Below the pieces are notes generated by a model. The model ran no database searches and had not been told where the DNA came from. It worked only from the letters and a program-made list of their open reading frames with translations. Of a stretch of 64,000 nt of DNA, positions 51,865 through 60,494 are shown piece by piece. Position 1 is the stretch's first letter. Each line of letters starts with the position of its first letter. A program made the position numbers and the translations under genes. This DNA comes from Streptomyces sp. P9-A4 (GTDB lineage Bacteria; Actinomycetota; Actinomycetes; Streptomycetales; Streptomycetaceae): positions 2,428,501 through 2,492,500 of the forward strand of contig NZ_JAZIFY010000001.1 of NCBI RefSeq assembly GCF_036634195.1. Direction: 5' to 3'.

Positions 51865-54800
51865 CCCGCCTCCACAAGCGCCGGGCTCTTCTGATCGGCA
51901 ACGAGCACTACGACGACGGCCGCTTCTCGCCACTCGCCTCCGTCCGAGCGGACGTATGGGGGCTCGCCCAGGTCCTGAAGCACCGCAGCATCGGCAACTT
52001 CGTCTCTGTCCAGACAGAATCCGATCTCACAGCAGACGACATGCGGGCGGTCATCGGCGAGTTCCTTCAGGATCGCGACGAGGACGAACTCGCGCTCGTA
52101 TACGTCTCCGGGCACGGTGTACGCACGGTGCGTGACGGCGGTGAGTTCCACTTCGTCGCCAAGGACACCGACTATGACAGAGTGGCCACGACCGGTGTCA
52201 GCGCCGGCTTCCTCAATGATTCGCTGGAAGAATGCGTCGCACCGCAGAAGATCGTGATGATCGACTGTTGCCGCAGCGGCGGGTTCGCCATGGGGCTGCG
52301 TACGTCGGACCGACGGTCTGACAGCTCCGTGGCGAAATCCGGCGAGCAGCCTCCACTGACCAGCAGGGGCGTGTACGTCCTGTCGTCCTCACGGGCCGGA
52401 GAAGACTCGTTCGCTGACGCGGTCGGCGGCGATCACGTGAGGCCGTCGGCGTTCACCGGTGAGGTCATCGAAGCCCTGCGCACGGGGAAGGTCAGCAAGG
52501 ACGGCGGCAGTGAAGTACAGATCAGCGACCTTTTCCACTATGTGAACCGACGCATGCGTGCCCAGGACGGTGGCCGCCAGGTGCCGGTGCACTCCGCGCT
52601 CGGCGTCGATGATCGAATCGTCATCGCGGACAGTCCATTCGGCCGGGCCCCGATCCTCGATCCCCCCAGTCCGCGACCCCGTGCCAGCGCCGAGGAACCG
52701 CCACAGCCGCACGCCGCGAAGTCCGCCCATACGCAGCCCTCCTGGGCCGGCCTGCTGGACTACTACCGCGAGTGCGTGCTGGCCGAAAGCGCCGAGACGC
52801 CTCTGATGGAGGTGGGCCACCAGAACACGTCGTACGTATGCCTGGACGGCGCTGAGAGGTTCATCTCCGGCGACGTGGACGACGACGGATGCACCCCACT
52901 CCCCGAAGAAGCAGCCTCACTGGTGCATTCGGCGACCGAGGAGGACGCGGAGCTTTGGGCGGGCTACCCCGCCGTGGTCCTCACCGGGCCGCGCTCCGGG
53001 CACCCCTGGCGGCACCCGAAGTTCGCGCCGCTTCTGGTACGCCGTGTCGAGATCGTCCGGGGTGAGGGCGACGGCGAAGGCAAGGGCGAGGTAAGGCTCA
53101 AGCCGTACGGCCCGGTCCAGCCGCATCCTCAGCTGGCTCTCGACTGGCTCGGCGAGGAGGAGGCCACCCAGCTCATCGACACGTTCCAGCCGTCTTGGCA
53201 TCGAGGGCAGCACGACCGTATGGCGTTGGAGGTGCGCAACCTCCTTACACAGGAGTTCGAACTGCCGTGCGTGCAGGAACTCCAGCCCGACCGTCTCGCC
53301 GACCGCATCGACGTCCGCACACCCGGCCACGGTGCCCGCAACACCGCGGTCCTCTTTGCGGCGCGCCCCCAGACAGGCTTCACCAAGCGCCTGCTCAACG
53401 ACTTCGCGGACATCGCCAAGCGGACCGACCAGATCGAGAAGACCGCCCTCGGGGCCCTCGCGCCCGAAACCTCGCAGCGTGAACGAGCCCTCGGCCACAC
53501 GGAACCCGAACCGGCACGCCTCGTGACCCCACTGCCCTGCAACGAGGCGCAGACCGCGGTGCTCCGGGCCGCCATGACCCGCCGGCTCACAGTGGCCACC
53601 GGGCCCCCCGGCACCGGCAAGAGTCAGTTGGTCGCCAATCTCGTCGCCACCGCGATCTCTGCCGGTCAGACCGTACTGGTCGCGTCCACCAACAACGAAG
53701 CCGTGGACGAGGTCTGGCGCCGCTGCGACACACTGGTGCCCGGCAGCATCGTACGGACAGGTTCAGCACGGAAGAACGCCAAGAGCAACGCGGAGCACGA
53801 GGCCGCCGCGCTGCACGCGCTGCGCACCGGCCCGGAGCCGTCGTCCACCGTGGCCACGGCGTCCATGGAGGCCACCTTGGCCGCCGACCATCTGGCAGAA
53901 GTACGGCGGAACCTGGCGCACATCGCGACGACGGAGTTGCGGCTCCGCCGGGCAGGCGAGTCGCGCGAGCACCACGCGGAACAGCTGGGGATCGCCGTCG
54001 CCGAACTCCAGGGCCTACTCGGTCGTCTACCCCGGCCGAGGGAGCTGGAGGACAAGTCGCGGCGCCTTTCCCGCGCGCGCTTCCTCGGGTCGTGGCGCCG
54101 GGCCAGGTTCCTGCGTCGGGCAGGTCTGGACGGGTATGACGGCGACTCCGCCGCGGGCTGCCTCGCGATCGCCGGCTTCGCCGCGGCCGAGACGGAATGG
54201 CGTGACGGGCACGAGCACGCAGCATCCGTGGACGACACAGCGCTCGCGCGCGCACTGGGCGACGCCGAGAACCGCGTTCAGAACGCTTCGCGTGCTCTCC
54301 TCGCCACCACGGTGCAATCCGCCGCTTGGGCTGGGCGCCGTCGCATCCTCGATCTGCTGTCCGCTCAGGACGGCAGCCGCAGCGACTGGCCGCAGATGCG
54401 GAGGGTTCTGGGCCGCTCAGACGGCTCGCCGGATACACCTGCGGTGGCCGGGTGGGCCGTAACCAGCCTCTCCGCCCGACGTTTTCCGCTGGGCCCGGCA
54501 CTGTTCGATCTCGTCATCATCGACGAAGCCAGCCAATGCGCGATCCCGCACGTCCTACCACTGCTCTTCCGCGCGCGGCGCGCCCTCGTCATCGGCGACC
54601 CCATGCAGCTCACGCACATCACGAAGACCAGCCCGCACCGCGATTCGCTCATTCGCCGCGGGAACGGGCTACGGCCGGAATGGCTTGAGAAACACCGCCT
54701 TGCCTACCGGCGCCACTCCGCCTTCCACGCCGCCGAACGCTCCGCGGGCGGCACGTTGCTTCTCGACGAGCATTTCCGCTGCCACCCGCACATCGCCGCG

Positions 54801-55643
54801 ATCTCCAACGACCTCTTCTACGACGGCGGACTGACCGTCCTCACGGACACCCGCGGCCGCCCCGCTCTGCCGCGTCCCGCAGTCATCTGGACAGACGTGC
54901 CCGGACGAGCCACCCGCCCCCGGTTCGGTGGCTCCTGGGTCAACGAAGATGAAATCCGAAAGGCGCTCGACAGCGTCAACTACCTTCTGGAACAGCTGCC
55001 GCCCGAAGCCACCGTCGGCGTCGTCACTCCCTTCGCGCCGCAAGCCGAAGCGCTGCGGAGGCGGTTGCGACCATACGACGAGGAGCGTCTGCGCATCGGC
55101 ACAGTGCACACCTTCCAGGGCGGCGAACGCGATGTCATGGTGTTCACCCTCGTCGCCGGGGATGGCATGCACCCCGGTGCCGTCGAATGGGTCGGCGGGC
55201 AGCTGAACCTCTGGAACGTCGCCGTCACCCGCGCGCGAAGTCACCTCATCGTCGTGGGAGACAAGGAGCGCTGGCGGAAGCGGGGAGGCGTGGCCGCTGC
55301 GCTGCTGGAGAGCGCGGAGCGCGACGGCGTGCCCCCGCGTGACAGCAGCGAAGACGTGCTGCTCAAACGCCTGTACCAGGTCCTCTCCCGCGAGGCGGGA
55401 GCCGCTGTCACACTGGGCGAGACCGTTCACGGGCATCCGGTGGACGCTCTGGTGGGAGGCATCGGCGGCACCGCCCCTAGAGCTGTACTGCTCGACAGAG
55501 GAGTCGAAGAGGGCACCGACGCGGCACGCCACATTCGGCTTGTGCTGCGCCGGCGGAGTCTGCTGGACGGTGGAGATGGCGAAGTCGAAGCGGCTCGATG
55601 GCCAGCCTGGAGGCTGTACGAGACAGAGGAACAGCGGGGGTGA
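51861..55643 (+). CDS. Caspase-like protease fused to a superfamily 1 (DNA2/NAM7-type) helicase
   Basis: A 1260-residue fusion. Residues about 1-235 form a caspase-like (C14) domain: RRALLIGNEHYDDGRF, His85 in VSGHGV, Cys137 in IDCCRSGGF and VYVLSSSRAGEDSF. Residues about 295-540 resemble the accessory N-terminal region of large SF1 helicases. The helicase core has Walker A GPPGTGKS (581-588), Walker B IIDEAS (about 888), GDPMQLTHI, FRCHP, GVVTPFAPQ, HTFQGGERD (about 1083) and NVAVTRARSHLIVVG. The last 90 residues are a small alpha/beta domain (VDALVGG...AVLLDRG...RHIRLVLRRRSLL), possibly a degenerate Vsr-like REase fold. Coupled to the EACC1-like gene. Probably a nucleic-acid sensor that triggers proteolysis. 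Confidence 0.92.
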   Translation: MTRLHKRRALLIGNEHYDDGRFSPLASVRADVWGLAQVLKHRSIGNFVSVQTESDLTADDMRAVIGEFLQDRDEDELALVYVSGHGVRTVRDGGEFHFVAKDTDYDRVATTGVSAGFLNDSLEECVAPQKIVMIDCCRSGGFAMGLRTSDRRSDSSVAKSGEQPPLTSRGVYVLSSSRAGEDSFADAVGGDHVRPSAFTGEVIEALRTGKVSKDGGSEVQISDLFHYVNRRMRAQDGGRQVPVHSALGVDDRIVIADSPFGRAPILDPPSPRPRASAEEPPQPHAAKSAHTQPSWAGLLDYYRECVLAESAETPLMEVGHQNTSYVCLDGAERFISGDVDDDGCTPLPEEAASLVHSATEEDAELWAGYPAVVLTGPRSGHPWRHPKFAPLLVRRVEIVRGEGDGEGKGEVRLKPYGPVQPHPQLALDWLGEEEATQLIDTFQPSWHRGQHDRMALEVRNLLTQEFELPCVQELQPDRLADRIDVRTPGHGARNTAVLFAARPQTGFTKRLLNDFADIAKRTDQIEKTALGALAPETSQRERALGHTEPEPARLVTPLPCNEAQTAVLRAAMTRRLTVATGPPGTGKSQLVANLVATAISAGQTVLVASTNNEAVDEVWRRCDTLVPGSIVRTGSARKNAKSNAEHEAAALHALRTGPEPSSTVATASMEATLAADHLAEVRRNLAHIATTELRLRRAGESREHHAEQLGIAVAELQGLLGRLPRPRELEDKSRRLSRARFLGSWRRARFLRRAGLDGYDGDSAAGCLAIAGFAAAETEWRDGHEHAASVDDTALARALGDAENRVQNASRALLATTVQSAAWAGRRRILDLLSAQDGSRSDWPQMRRVLGRSDGSPDTPAVAGWAVTSLSARRFPLGPALFDLVIIDEASQCAIPHVLPLLFRARRALVIGDPMQLTHITKTSPHRDSLIRRGNGLRPEWLEKHRLAYRRHSAFHAAERSAGGTLLLDEHFRCHPHIAAISNDLFYDGGLTVLTDTRGRPALPRPAVIWTDVPGRATRPRFGGSWVNEDEIRKALDSVNYLLEQLPPEATVGVVTPFAPQAEALRRRLRPYDEERLRIGTVHTFQGGERDVMVFTLVAGDGMHPGAVEWVGGQLNLWNVAVTRARSHLIVVGDKERWRKRGGVAAALLESAERDGVPPRDSSEDVLLKRLYQVLSREAGAAVTLGETVHGHPVDALVGGIGGTAPRAVLLDRGVEEGTDAARHIRLVLRRRSLLDGGDGEVEAARWPAWRLYETEEQRG

Positions 55644-55676
55644 GCCAGGCCCGCCGTTCTGATCCGGCAAGGGCTC

Positions 55677-56381
55677 TCACTCTCCGTACGCCCGCTTCCA
55701 TCGCGTCCGGTGCTGAGGATCCCCCTGTCCGCCACCGTTCACCTCACCGAGCGACAGCAGCGACGCTCCGCTGTTCCATAGCCCGAGGAGGTCACGGTGC
55801 ACCGCGAGAATGCCGTGCTGTACGGCGAACTGTTGGGAAGGCCGACTGAACCGCGTAGTCGTCACGAACACCGCCAGATCGACTCCGAAATGCACCCTGG
55901 CCCCCAGCAGATCACGCATCTCGCGGCTCGCGACCGTCCTGGTCGGCGCGTAGCGCTTGCACTGGATCACCATGGTCCGGCCGTCCGGGAGACGGCCGAC
56001 GACGTCAGCGCCGTTGTCGTTCGCGCCGCCGACGCGGCGTACGCCGGTGCAGCCGTCCCTCCGGCACAGGGCCGCGACCTGCTCCTCGAACTCCGTACCA
56101 GTCATCGCGTCCATCTCCGCGAGTGTCCGCCGCCCGCTCTCGACCCTGTCAGCCTGCCGCCACAGGCGGTCCCGCCCGCGGACTCGTCGGTCCGTATGCC
56201 AGAGCCACCAGGCGGTGCCACCCATGCCTCCGAAAACCAGCACCCAGACGAGGTAGGGCCAGACCGTGGACCAGAACATCACGCCGAGGGCTATCGCTGC
56301 GCCACCGCCCAAGGCCACCCGCCGCGACCGGACGGCCGTCCGCCTTCGCGCGACCGCACCTCGTCCATGCCTACCCACCAT
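55677..56381 (-). CDS. Membrane-anchored Mrr-type restriction endonuclease
   Basis: A 234-residue protein. Two hydrophobic segments (about residues 23-42 and 45-64) lead into a cytoplasmic Mrr_cat domain: MTGTEFEEQVAALCRRDGCTGVRRVGGANDNGADVVG supplies the Asp, and MVIQCKRY the QxK motif, followed by ASREMRDLLGA and AVFVTTTRFS. Mrr-like enzymes cut modified or foreign DNA. It converges on the caspase-helicase gene with a 33-base gap, so it is likely part of the same defence region though not the same operon. ATG 56381 has CGGGAG upstream; the longer frame (to 56531) is Arg-rich and improbable. Confidence 0.88.
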   Translation of the reverse strand: MVGRHGRGAVARRRTAVRSRRVALGGGAAIALGVMFWSTVWPYLVWVLVFGGMGGTAWWLWHTDRRVRGRDRLWRQADRVESGRRTLAEMDAMTGTEFEEQVAALCRRDGCTGVRRVGGANDNGADVVGRLPDGRTMVIQCKRYAPTRTVASREMRDLLGARVHFGVDLAVFVTTTRFSRPSQQFAVQHGILAVHRDLLGLWNSGASLLSLGEVNGGGQGDPQHRTRWKRAYGE

Positions 56382-56648
56382 GCAAGCTCCCGCCCCGAGG
56401 CGCCGTCGTGTCCGACAGTCTGGCCAACGAAGCGCGGCACGAGTAGAGCTCGAAGCAGGCCAGTGACCTAAACGGGTCCTCCGTAAAGTACGTTCACGCG
56501 TCTGAGTGGGAGAGAACGCGCCCCGTGCCATCCACCAGCGGCCTCCCGGATCAGTTCCGGTCTCGTCCGGCGTCGCCCCTCAGACCCTCCATGCCACCTC
56601 GCAGACATGGCGGAACTCGCACTCGGCGCCCAGTCCGCGAGGCCACGA

Positions 56649-56960
56649 CATGTCTTCGGCACAGGACGCCAACGAGGCGCACCGCCGCTCGGACGCGTAC
56701 GCGTACCTCAGTGCACCCGAGCGGCTGAGCACCTCGCGATCACGCGGGTCATCTGCGGGATCCTCCTGGCTGACCTCGCGTCCCGGACGTCCAGACGAAG
56801 CTGCGTGAGCCCGGCGGTCCTGCCGCCGGACGCGGGCAATCCCGCAACCACCTCTCGACGGTCGCCCGGTCGATGTGGACCGGGACCCTGAACTCGCGCC
56901 TGCCATGGCCGCGCTCGGAGTGGCGCTCGAGGAGGAGGGCGACGCTTGACCTGCGGATGG
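56649..56960 (+). pseudogene. Decayed gene remnant, possibly DUF2397-like N-terminus
   Basis: ATG 56649 opens MSSAQDANEAHRRSDAYAYLSAPER, which looks like real coding sequence, but the frame then shifts: HLAITRVICGILLADLAS continues in another frame at about 56725, and a third frame follows (STVARSMWTGTLNSR-like). The AYLSAPER...RAIMRV pattern recalls the start of DUF2397 proteins, but this is weak. A run of small indels is likely. The 267 bases before it (56382-56648) hold no gene I can support, and neither does 57180-57451. Confidence 0.35.
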
Positions 56961-57032
56961 AGGCTCTATTGGCCCGGATCGTGGAGACGACAGACGACCC
57001 GACCTCGCCCGGCCCCACCCCGCCGCGGGTTC

Positions 57033-57179
57033 CTGGGAGCCGCCTGGGAGCCGGCCCACTCCCTGGTCCACTTCCAGACCACCCGAGACCGCCCGCCCCC
57101 AACACCCTGACCAGGCAAAACACCAAACCGCCTGACCCCGACTCCACCCGAACCTCGTTCGGGACGAAGAGGTCGTGGG
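57033..57179. other. Second copy of the tRNA-Pro attachment segment
   Basis: CTGGGAGCCGCCTGGGAGCCGG at 57033-57054 is the same decamer pair as at 51001, followed by short blocks also shared with that copy (AGACCACCCGAG, CTGACCAGGCAAAAC) and the 31-base run CGAACCTCG-TTCGGGACGAAG...GTGGG (57149-57179), one mismatch from 51116-51146. After GTGGG the similarity stops, so the tRNA T loop and 3' end are missing here. Together with the copy at 51001 it brackets the caspase-helicase and Mrr genes. Confidence 0.6.
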
Positions 57180-57451
57180 AGGGCTGCATCACCGACGCCT
57201 GGCGTGCAGCACGGGACCGGTGAGATGCGCGCACATCCGGTCACCCGCCGACAGTGTCAGCACAAGTCCCGTCCGGGCAGAGGCAGAGCGGCCTGCGTTG
57301 CACCCGCCGGACCGCCTCTTCGAGCCGAGCCCCGCTCCGGGGCTCGGCGGAAGGTATCCGGGCCTGTGACACTGCGGCCCTACGTTCCATCGGCCGATTA
57401 GACCAACGGGAAGCAGCGTCACACAGGCGGCAGACGCTTGGTGGTCGCCGG

Positions 57452-57904
57452 TCAGTAGTCGAATGTGTCGAGGTGCCGGCGCAGCAGGTCGCCGATGTCT
57501 TCGCGGCCCCCTGCGGTCGGCAGCGGTGAGGGGGTGTCCTCGCCGTTCGCCATGGCGAGGCTGCTGGCGAAGCGCACGAGGTTAGGCGCTGGGGCGAAGG
57601 AGTCGCGCAGCCAGACGGCGAAGGCGCCGGCTTCGTCCGCGGTCGCGTCGGTGAGGGTGATGTAGGCGTAGTCGGGCTCGGTGATGGCCGCGGTGCCGTC
57701 CAGCCACACATCCGGCGACAGCTCGATCTCGAAGTCCAGGACGGTCATCTCGTGGACGCCGGACCGCCGGTGCCCGATGGTGGGGTCGGGGAACGCCTCT
57801 CGCAGCGCCCGCTCCAGGGAGTCCAGCGTGGCGTGCCAGGCTCCGCCGTCCCCCTCGGGGGGATAGAAGGCGAAGTTCGTCCGGATGTTTCGTTCCGTGG
57901 CCAT
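57452..57904 (-). CDS. Putative immunity protein for the adjacent toxin
   Basis: A 150-residue acidic soluble protein: NIRTNFAFYPPEGDGGAWHATLDSLERALREAFPD, an EMTVLDFEIELSPDVWLDGTA strand pair, and ADEAGAFAVWLRDSFAP. I do not recognise a named immunity family. It starts 14 bases after the stop of the polymorphic toxin gene on the same strand, the standard place for a cognate immunity gene. AAGGAAG ribosome site before ATG 57904. Confidence 0.6.
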   Translation of the reverse strand: MATERNIRTNFAFYPPEGDGGAWHATLDSLERALREAFPDPTIGHRRSGVHEMTVLDFEIELSPDVWLDGTAAITEPDYAYITLTDATADEAGAFAVWLRDSFAPAPNLVRFASSLAMANGEDTPSPLPTAGGREDIGDLLRRHLDTFDY

Positions 57905-57918
57905 GGTCTTCCTTGTTC

Positions 57919-59568
57919 TCAGGGGACGTACCGCGTCGAGCCTGGCGTGCCCGTCATCGCCATCATGGACTGCCAGTAGACGGCGTTGTCCCTGCCGTTC
58001 GTCACGATCTCCAGGCCCCTGATCTCGCTGTTGGCGGGGTTGGCCATGGCCTGCTTGTAGCGGATGAGCTCCTTCTCGTCACCCGCGTACATGGAGTCGA
58101 CGACAGGGTCCCATGCGATCTTCCCCTGATTGTTGATCTTGACAGGCTTCGCCAGTGTCTCCTCGACTCGGTCGAGGGTGCGAAAGCTCTTCTTCGTGCA
58201 GTCCGGGTCCCGTACGTGCTTCGCCTCGACGAGGTGGCCGTCGAGGGGGCGTATGCCGTCCACCATCAGCCCGCGCTTGCTCCCGAGCAACGGCACCTCA
58301 CGCTCGGGATAGCCGGCCACGCGGAGCTGGTAGGCGTTGTCCGGGGCCGCCGGGCCACCGCCGCCGGCCAGGCCGCCGGGTCGGAGGGTATTCGTCCACG
58401 CGCGGAACTGCTGCTGCTCTGCCGCGGTGAGCAGACGGGTCGTCCCAGGGACCGGCGGAATCGGGTCGGCGAAGGAGATACCCGGGTCGACTGGGTTGAT
58501 CATCGGAGCCAGCGCCGGGACCTGCCCGGTGTACGACGCGAGGACGATCGGGACGGGTACGGGAATCGGCGCGGGGATGAGCGGCGGCAGGAACGGGAAT
58601 CCCGGGATGGTGGGTGCCGCCGGCGGATCGGCGGCGGGAAGTTTGATGCGTGCGGCGGACGAGTCCAGTGCATGCCCCACGGAGCCGAGGTCCCGGATCC
58701 AGGAGTCCCCGAGCACGGCATCGAGCAGTCCGCCGTCGTATCCGTTGCCCCCGAACGTCGGCTGGTCCCAGGGCATGTCGACCGCGAAGAGGTCCAGCTT
58801 GCGCTCGGCGATCTTCCCCTTGGCAGCCTCCACGTGCTCGGCGTACCGGTCACACGCCTTGGCTACCTGCGCGCAAGCAGCGACGAGGTTCGTCACCAGC
58901 GGCTCGCCATCCTCCGCCTTCGCCGGCGGGCAGGTGAGGCCGACGCTGTACTTGACGTACGTCTGGAAGGCATCGGCGGCCTCGCCGGAGTGTGCCTTGC
59001 TCGCGGTGAGGGCGTACGCCTGCGCGTCCTCCAGGAAGCGCTGCATGAGCACTCCGGCGTGACGCCAGGAGCCGGCGACGTCCCGGATCTTTTCCGGCGA
59101 GCCACGGAAGCGGTCGCTGCCGCCGCTGGGGGCGTACTGCTCGTACCAGGCGGTCTCCCCCACCACTTCGGGGAGCTCCTGGCCGAGCCCGAGGTAGTTC
59201 TCGGTGCAGTCTGCGCCGGGGTCGCCCATCCCTGCGGTGAGGTCGGCCTGTCGTCCCAGGAAGGCAGAGACTTGTCGGCTCTCCTCGGCCATGAACTCAC
59301 GGGCGTTACGCATCAGCCCCTTGCTCGTCTCGCCAAGGACGTAGGAACTGAAGCCCATCTTGTCGAGCGTCGCGGCGGCTGCCGAGACGTACACCTTGGC
59401 AAAGGCTCGCCCCGCCTCGTCGTCCCCTGCCATCCCCTGTTGTCGCGCCAGTTCGTGGCCGACGGCAATGGCCGTGTCACGCGCTCCCCGCATCGTGTCG
59501 AGAAGCCCCATGGACCCGCGGATCATTCCCTCCGCGATGAACTTGACATCCGGAGCAAGACCGGCCAC
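57919..59568 (-). CDS. Polymorphic toxin with REase-fold (Tox-REase-2-like) C-terminus
   Basis: A 549-residue protein. The N-terminal 300 residues are alpha-helical and resemble WXG/LXG-like secretion regions (FRGSPEKIRDVAGSWRHAGVLMQRFLEDAQ is the recurring unit). A Pro-rich linker (about 330-375) leads to the toxin tip (about 410-549): YQLRVAGYPEREVPL, DGIRPLDGHLVEAKHVRDPDC with Asp and EAK residues of a nuclease active site, and RYKQAM. This matches the REase-fold toxin group. No signal peptide; export by a type VII system is likely from the N-terminal fold. GTG 59568 has AGGGGGTG upstream. Confidence 0.82.
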   Translation of the reverse strand: MAGLAPDVKFIAEGMIRGSMGLLDTMRGARDTAIAVGHELARQQGMAGDDEAGRAFAKVYVSAAAATLDKMGFSSYVLGETSKGLMRNAREFMAEESRQVSAFLGRQADLTAGMGDPGADCTENYLGLGQELPEVVGETAWYEQYAPSGGSDRFRGSPEKIRDVAGSWRHAGVLMQRFLEDAQAYALTASKAHSGEAADAFQTYVKYSVGLTCPPAKAEDGEPLVTNLVAACAQVAKACDRYAEHVEAAKGKIAERKLDLFAVDMPWDQPTFGGNGYDGGLLDAVLGDSWIRDLGSVGHALDSSAARIKLPAADPPAAPTIPGFPFLPPLIPAPIPVPVPIVLASYTGQVPALAPMINPVDPGISFADPIPPVPGTTRLLTAAEQQQFRAWTNTLRPGGLAGGGGPAAPDNAYQLRVAGYPEREVPLLGSKRGLMVDGIRPLDGHLVEAKHVRDPDCTKKSFRTLDRVEETLAKPVKINNQGKIAWDPVVDSMYAGDEKELIRYKQAMANPANSEIRGLEIVTNGRDNAVYWQSMMAMTGTPGSTRYVP

Positions 59569-59634
59569 CGTCGCACCCCCTTGCAGACGTGAATCGTCAA
59601 CCTATCTCAGACGGATGCCATCGTCTGGGCGGTG

Positions 59635-60288
59635 TCAGCTGCTCGGCTCATTGCTGTCGGCGAAGAGGCGGAAACCGAGCAGTGGGACCTCGTCCGGGTC
59701 GACGTCCTCGGGCAAGGGCCGGCCTTCCAGGAGGAAGCCGAAGAAGGCGCGCAGGGCTTCATTGCCCAGTTCCAGGGGGTGGAAGGGCAGGGCGTACGGC
59801 TCCTCGTCCCAGTCCGGGTCGAATTCCACGGGACGGTCACCCGCCCAGTAGGGCGTCTCGAAGGGGAACGGGTCACCGATGTTCTCCACGATGCCGCCGT
59901 CCGGCGAGAGGCTCAGCGAGCGGCAGAGACGGCCGTCCTCCCAGACCGCGAAGGCAAGCCAGTCCGAGACGCTGTGCATCGCATGCAGGATCACCCGGCG
60001 TCCCGCTGCCGTTTCCAGGAGGTGCGCCAGGAGCTCCGACGGGCGGTCGAACATCAGACGCCGATCGCAGACCAGGTCCACGCCCGGGAAGCTCGCCGCG
60101 TACGTGAGTCCCTCCGGCGGGTACGTCGATTCCCCCAGGACCTCTCCCTCCGTCGACTCCATCCCCCAGCAGGGGAAGACCTTGGCGATCAACGCCGCCG
60201 TTCCCTCAGCCACCGGCTCGCCGGCCTCCCGCAGCGCCGAGGCCACGTCTCCGTCCGCGTACGCCAGTAGCGCCGTCTTCGCTCCCAT
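59635..60288 (-). CDS. DUF6928-family protein
   Basis: A 217-residue soluble protein starting MGAKTALLAYADGDVASALREAG, followed by STYPPEGLTYAASFPGVDLVCDRRLM, HAMHSVSDWLAFAVWEDGRLCRSLSLSPDGGIVENIG and FHPLELGNEALRAFFGFLLEGRPLPEDVD. This layout is the actinobacterial DUF6928 family, of unknown function. It is the last island gene, about 130 bases inside the right attachment repeat, and lies 66 bases from the toxin gene on the same strand, so it could also be an accessory immunity gene. Confidence 0.75.
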   Translation of the reverse strand: MGAKTALLAYADGDVASALREAGEPVAEGTAALIAKVFPCWGMESTEGEVLGESTYPPEGLTYAASFPGVDLVCDRRLMFDRPSELLAHLLETAAGRRVILHAMHSVSDWLAFAVWEDGRLCRSLSLSPDGGIVENIGDPFPFETPYWAGDRPVEFDPDWDEEPYALPFHPLELGNEALRAFFGFLLEGRPLPEDVDPDEVPLLGFRLFADSNEPSS

Positions 60289-60416
60289 GCGACGCACGCT
60301 AGCCCCCACCACTGACAGTCCCGCCGTCCCGAAAACGCCCGAAGTTTTCGGGAGCGGGCAGCTACTACGCACGTCCGCGCAGGTCAGAGACGCCCCACGC
60401 CCCCACCCACCAAGTC

Positions 60417-60460
60417 CCTTCTAAGCACTTGGCCGCAGGTTCGAGTCCTGCCGGGGGCGC
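60417..60460 (+). repeat. attR: second copy of the 44-bp tRNA-Arg 3' repeat
   Basis: Identical to 41398-41441. Only the 3' half of the tRNA is present, so it is an attachment-site footprint and not a gene. It marks the right end of the island. Confidence 0.92.
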
Positions 60461-60469
60461 TCCGCGATA

Positions 60470-60494
60470 GACCCTCCTTCGGGAGGGTCTTTTT
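60470..60494 (+). terminator. Terminator-like hairpin after attR
   Basis: GACCCTCC and GGAGGGTC around TTCG-type loop bases, then a T tract. It resembles the hairpin at 41450 (GACCCTCCCT...AGGGAGGGTC) in sequence and position, with changes in the loop and flanks. Confidence 0.75.

Larger units (their letters stand above)
41398..60460. mobile_element. Integrated genomic island at tRNA-Arg (about 19 kb)
   Basis: The region is bounded by exact 44-bp direct repeats of the tRNA-Arg 3' end (41398-41441 and 60417-60460), the standard outcome of site-specific integration into a tRNA gene. Inside are a tyrosine integrase, an apparent excisionase stub, two segments related to a tRNA-Pro attachment site, a caspase-helicase pair, an Mrr-type nuclease, a polymorphic toxin and several families common on Streptomyces islands (DUF317, DUF6188, SUKH-3, DUF6928). 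No replication or conjugation (FtsK/TraB) gene is visible, so it is probably not self-transmissible. The integrase is mid-island rather than next to a tRNA-Arg end, which suggests a composite structure. Confidence 0.85.

Noticed and set aside
60417..60460. A second tRNA-Arg gene.
   Set aside because: Only the 3' half is there; no acceptor 5' strand or D arm precedes it. It is the right attachment site.
41398..60460. A complete integrative and conjugative element.
   Set aside because: No FtsK/TraB-type translocase, replication initiator or spread (Spd) gene other than the DUF317 protein can be seen, and the integrase is internal.
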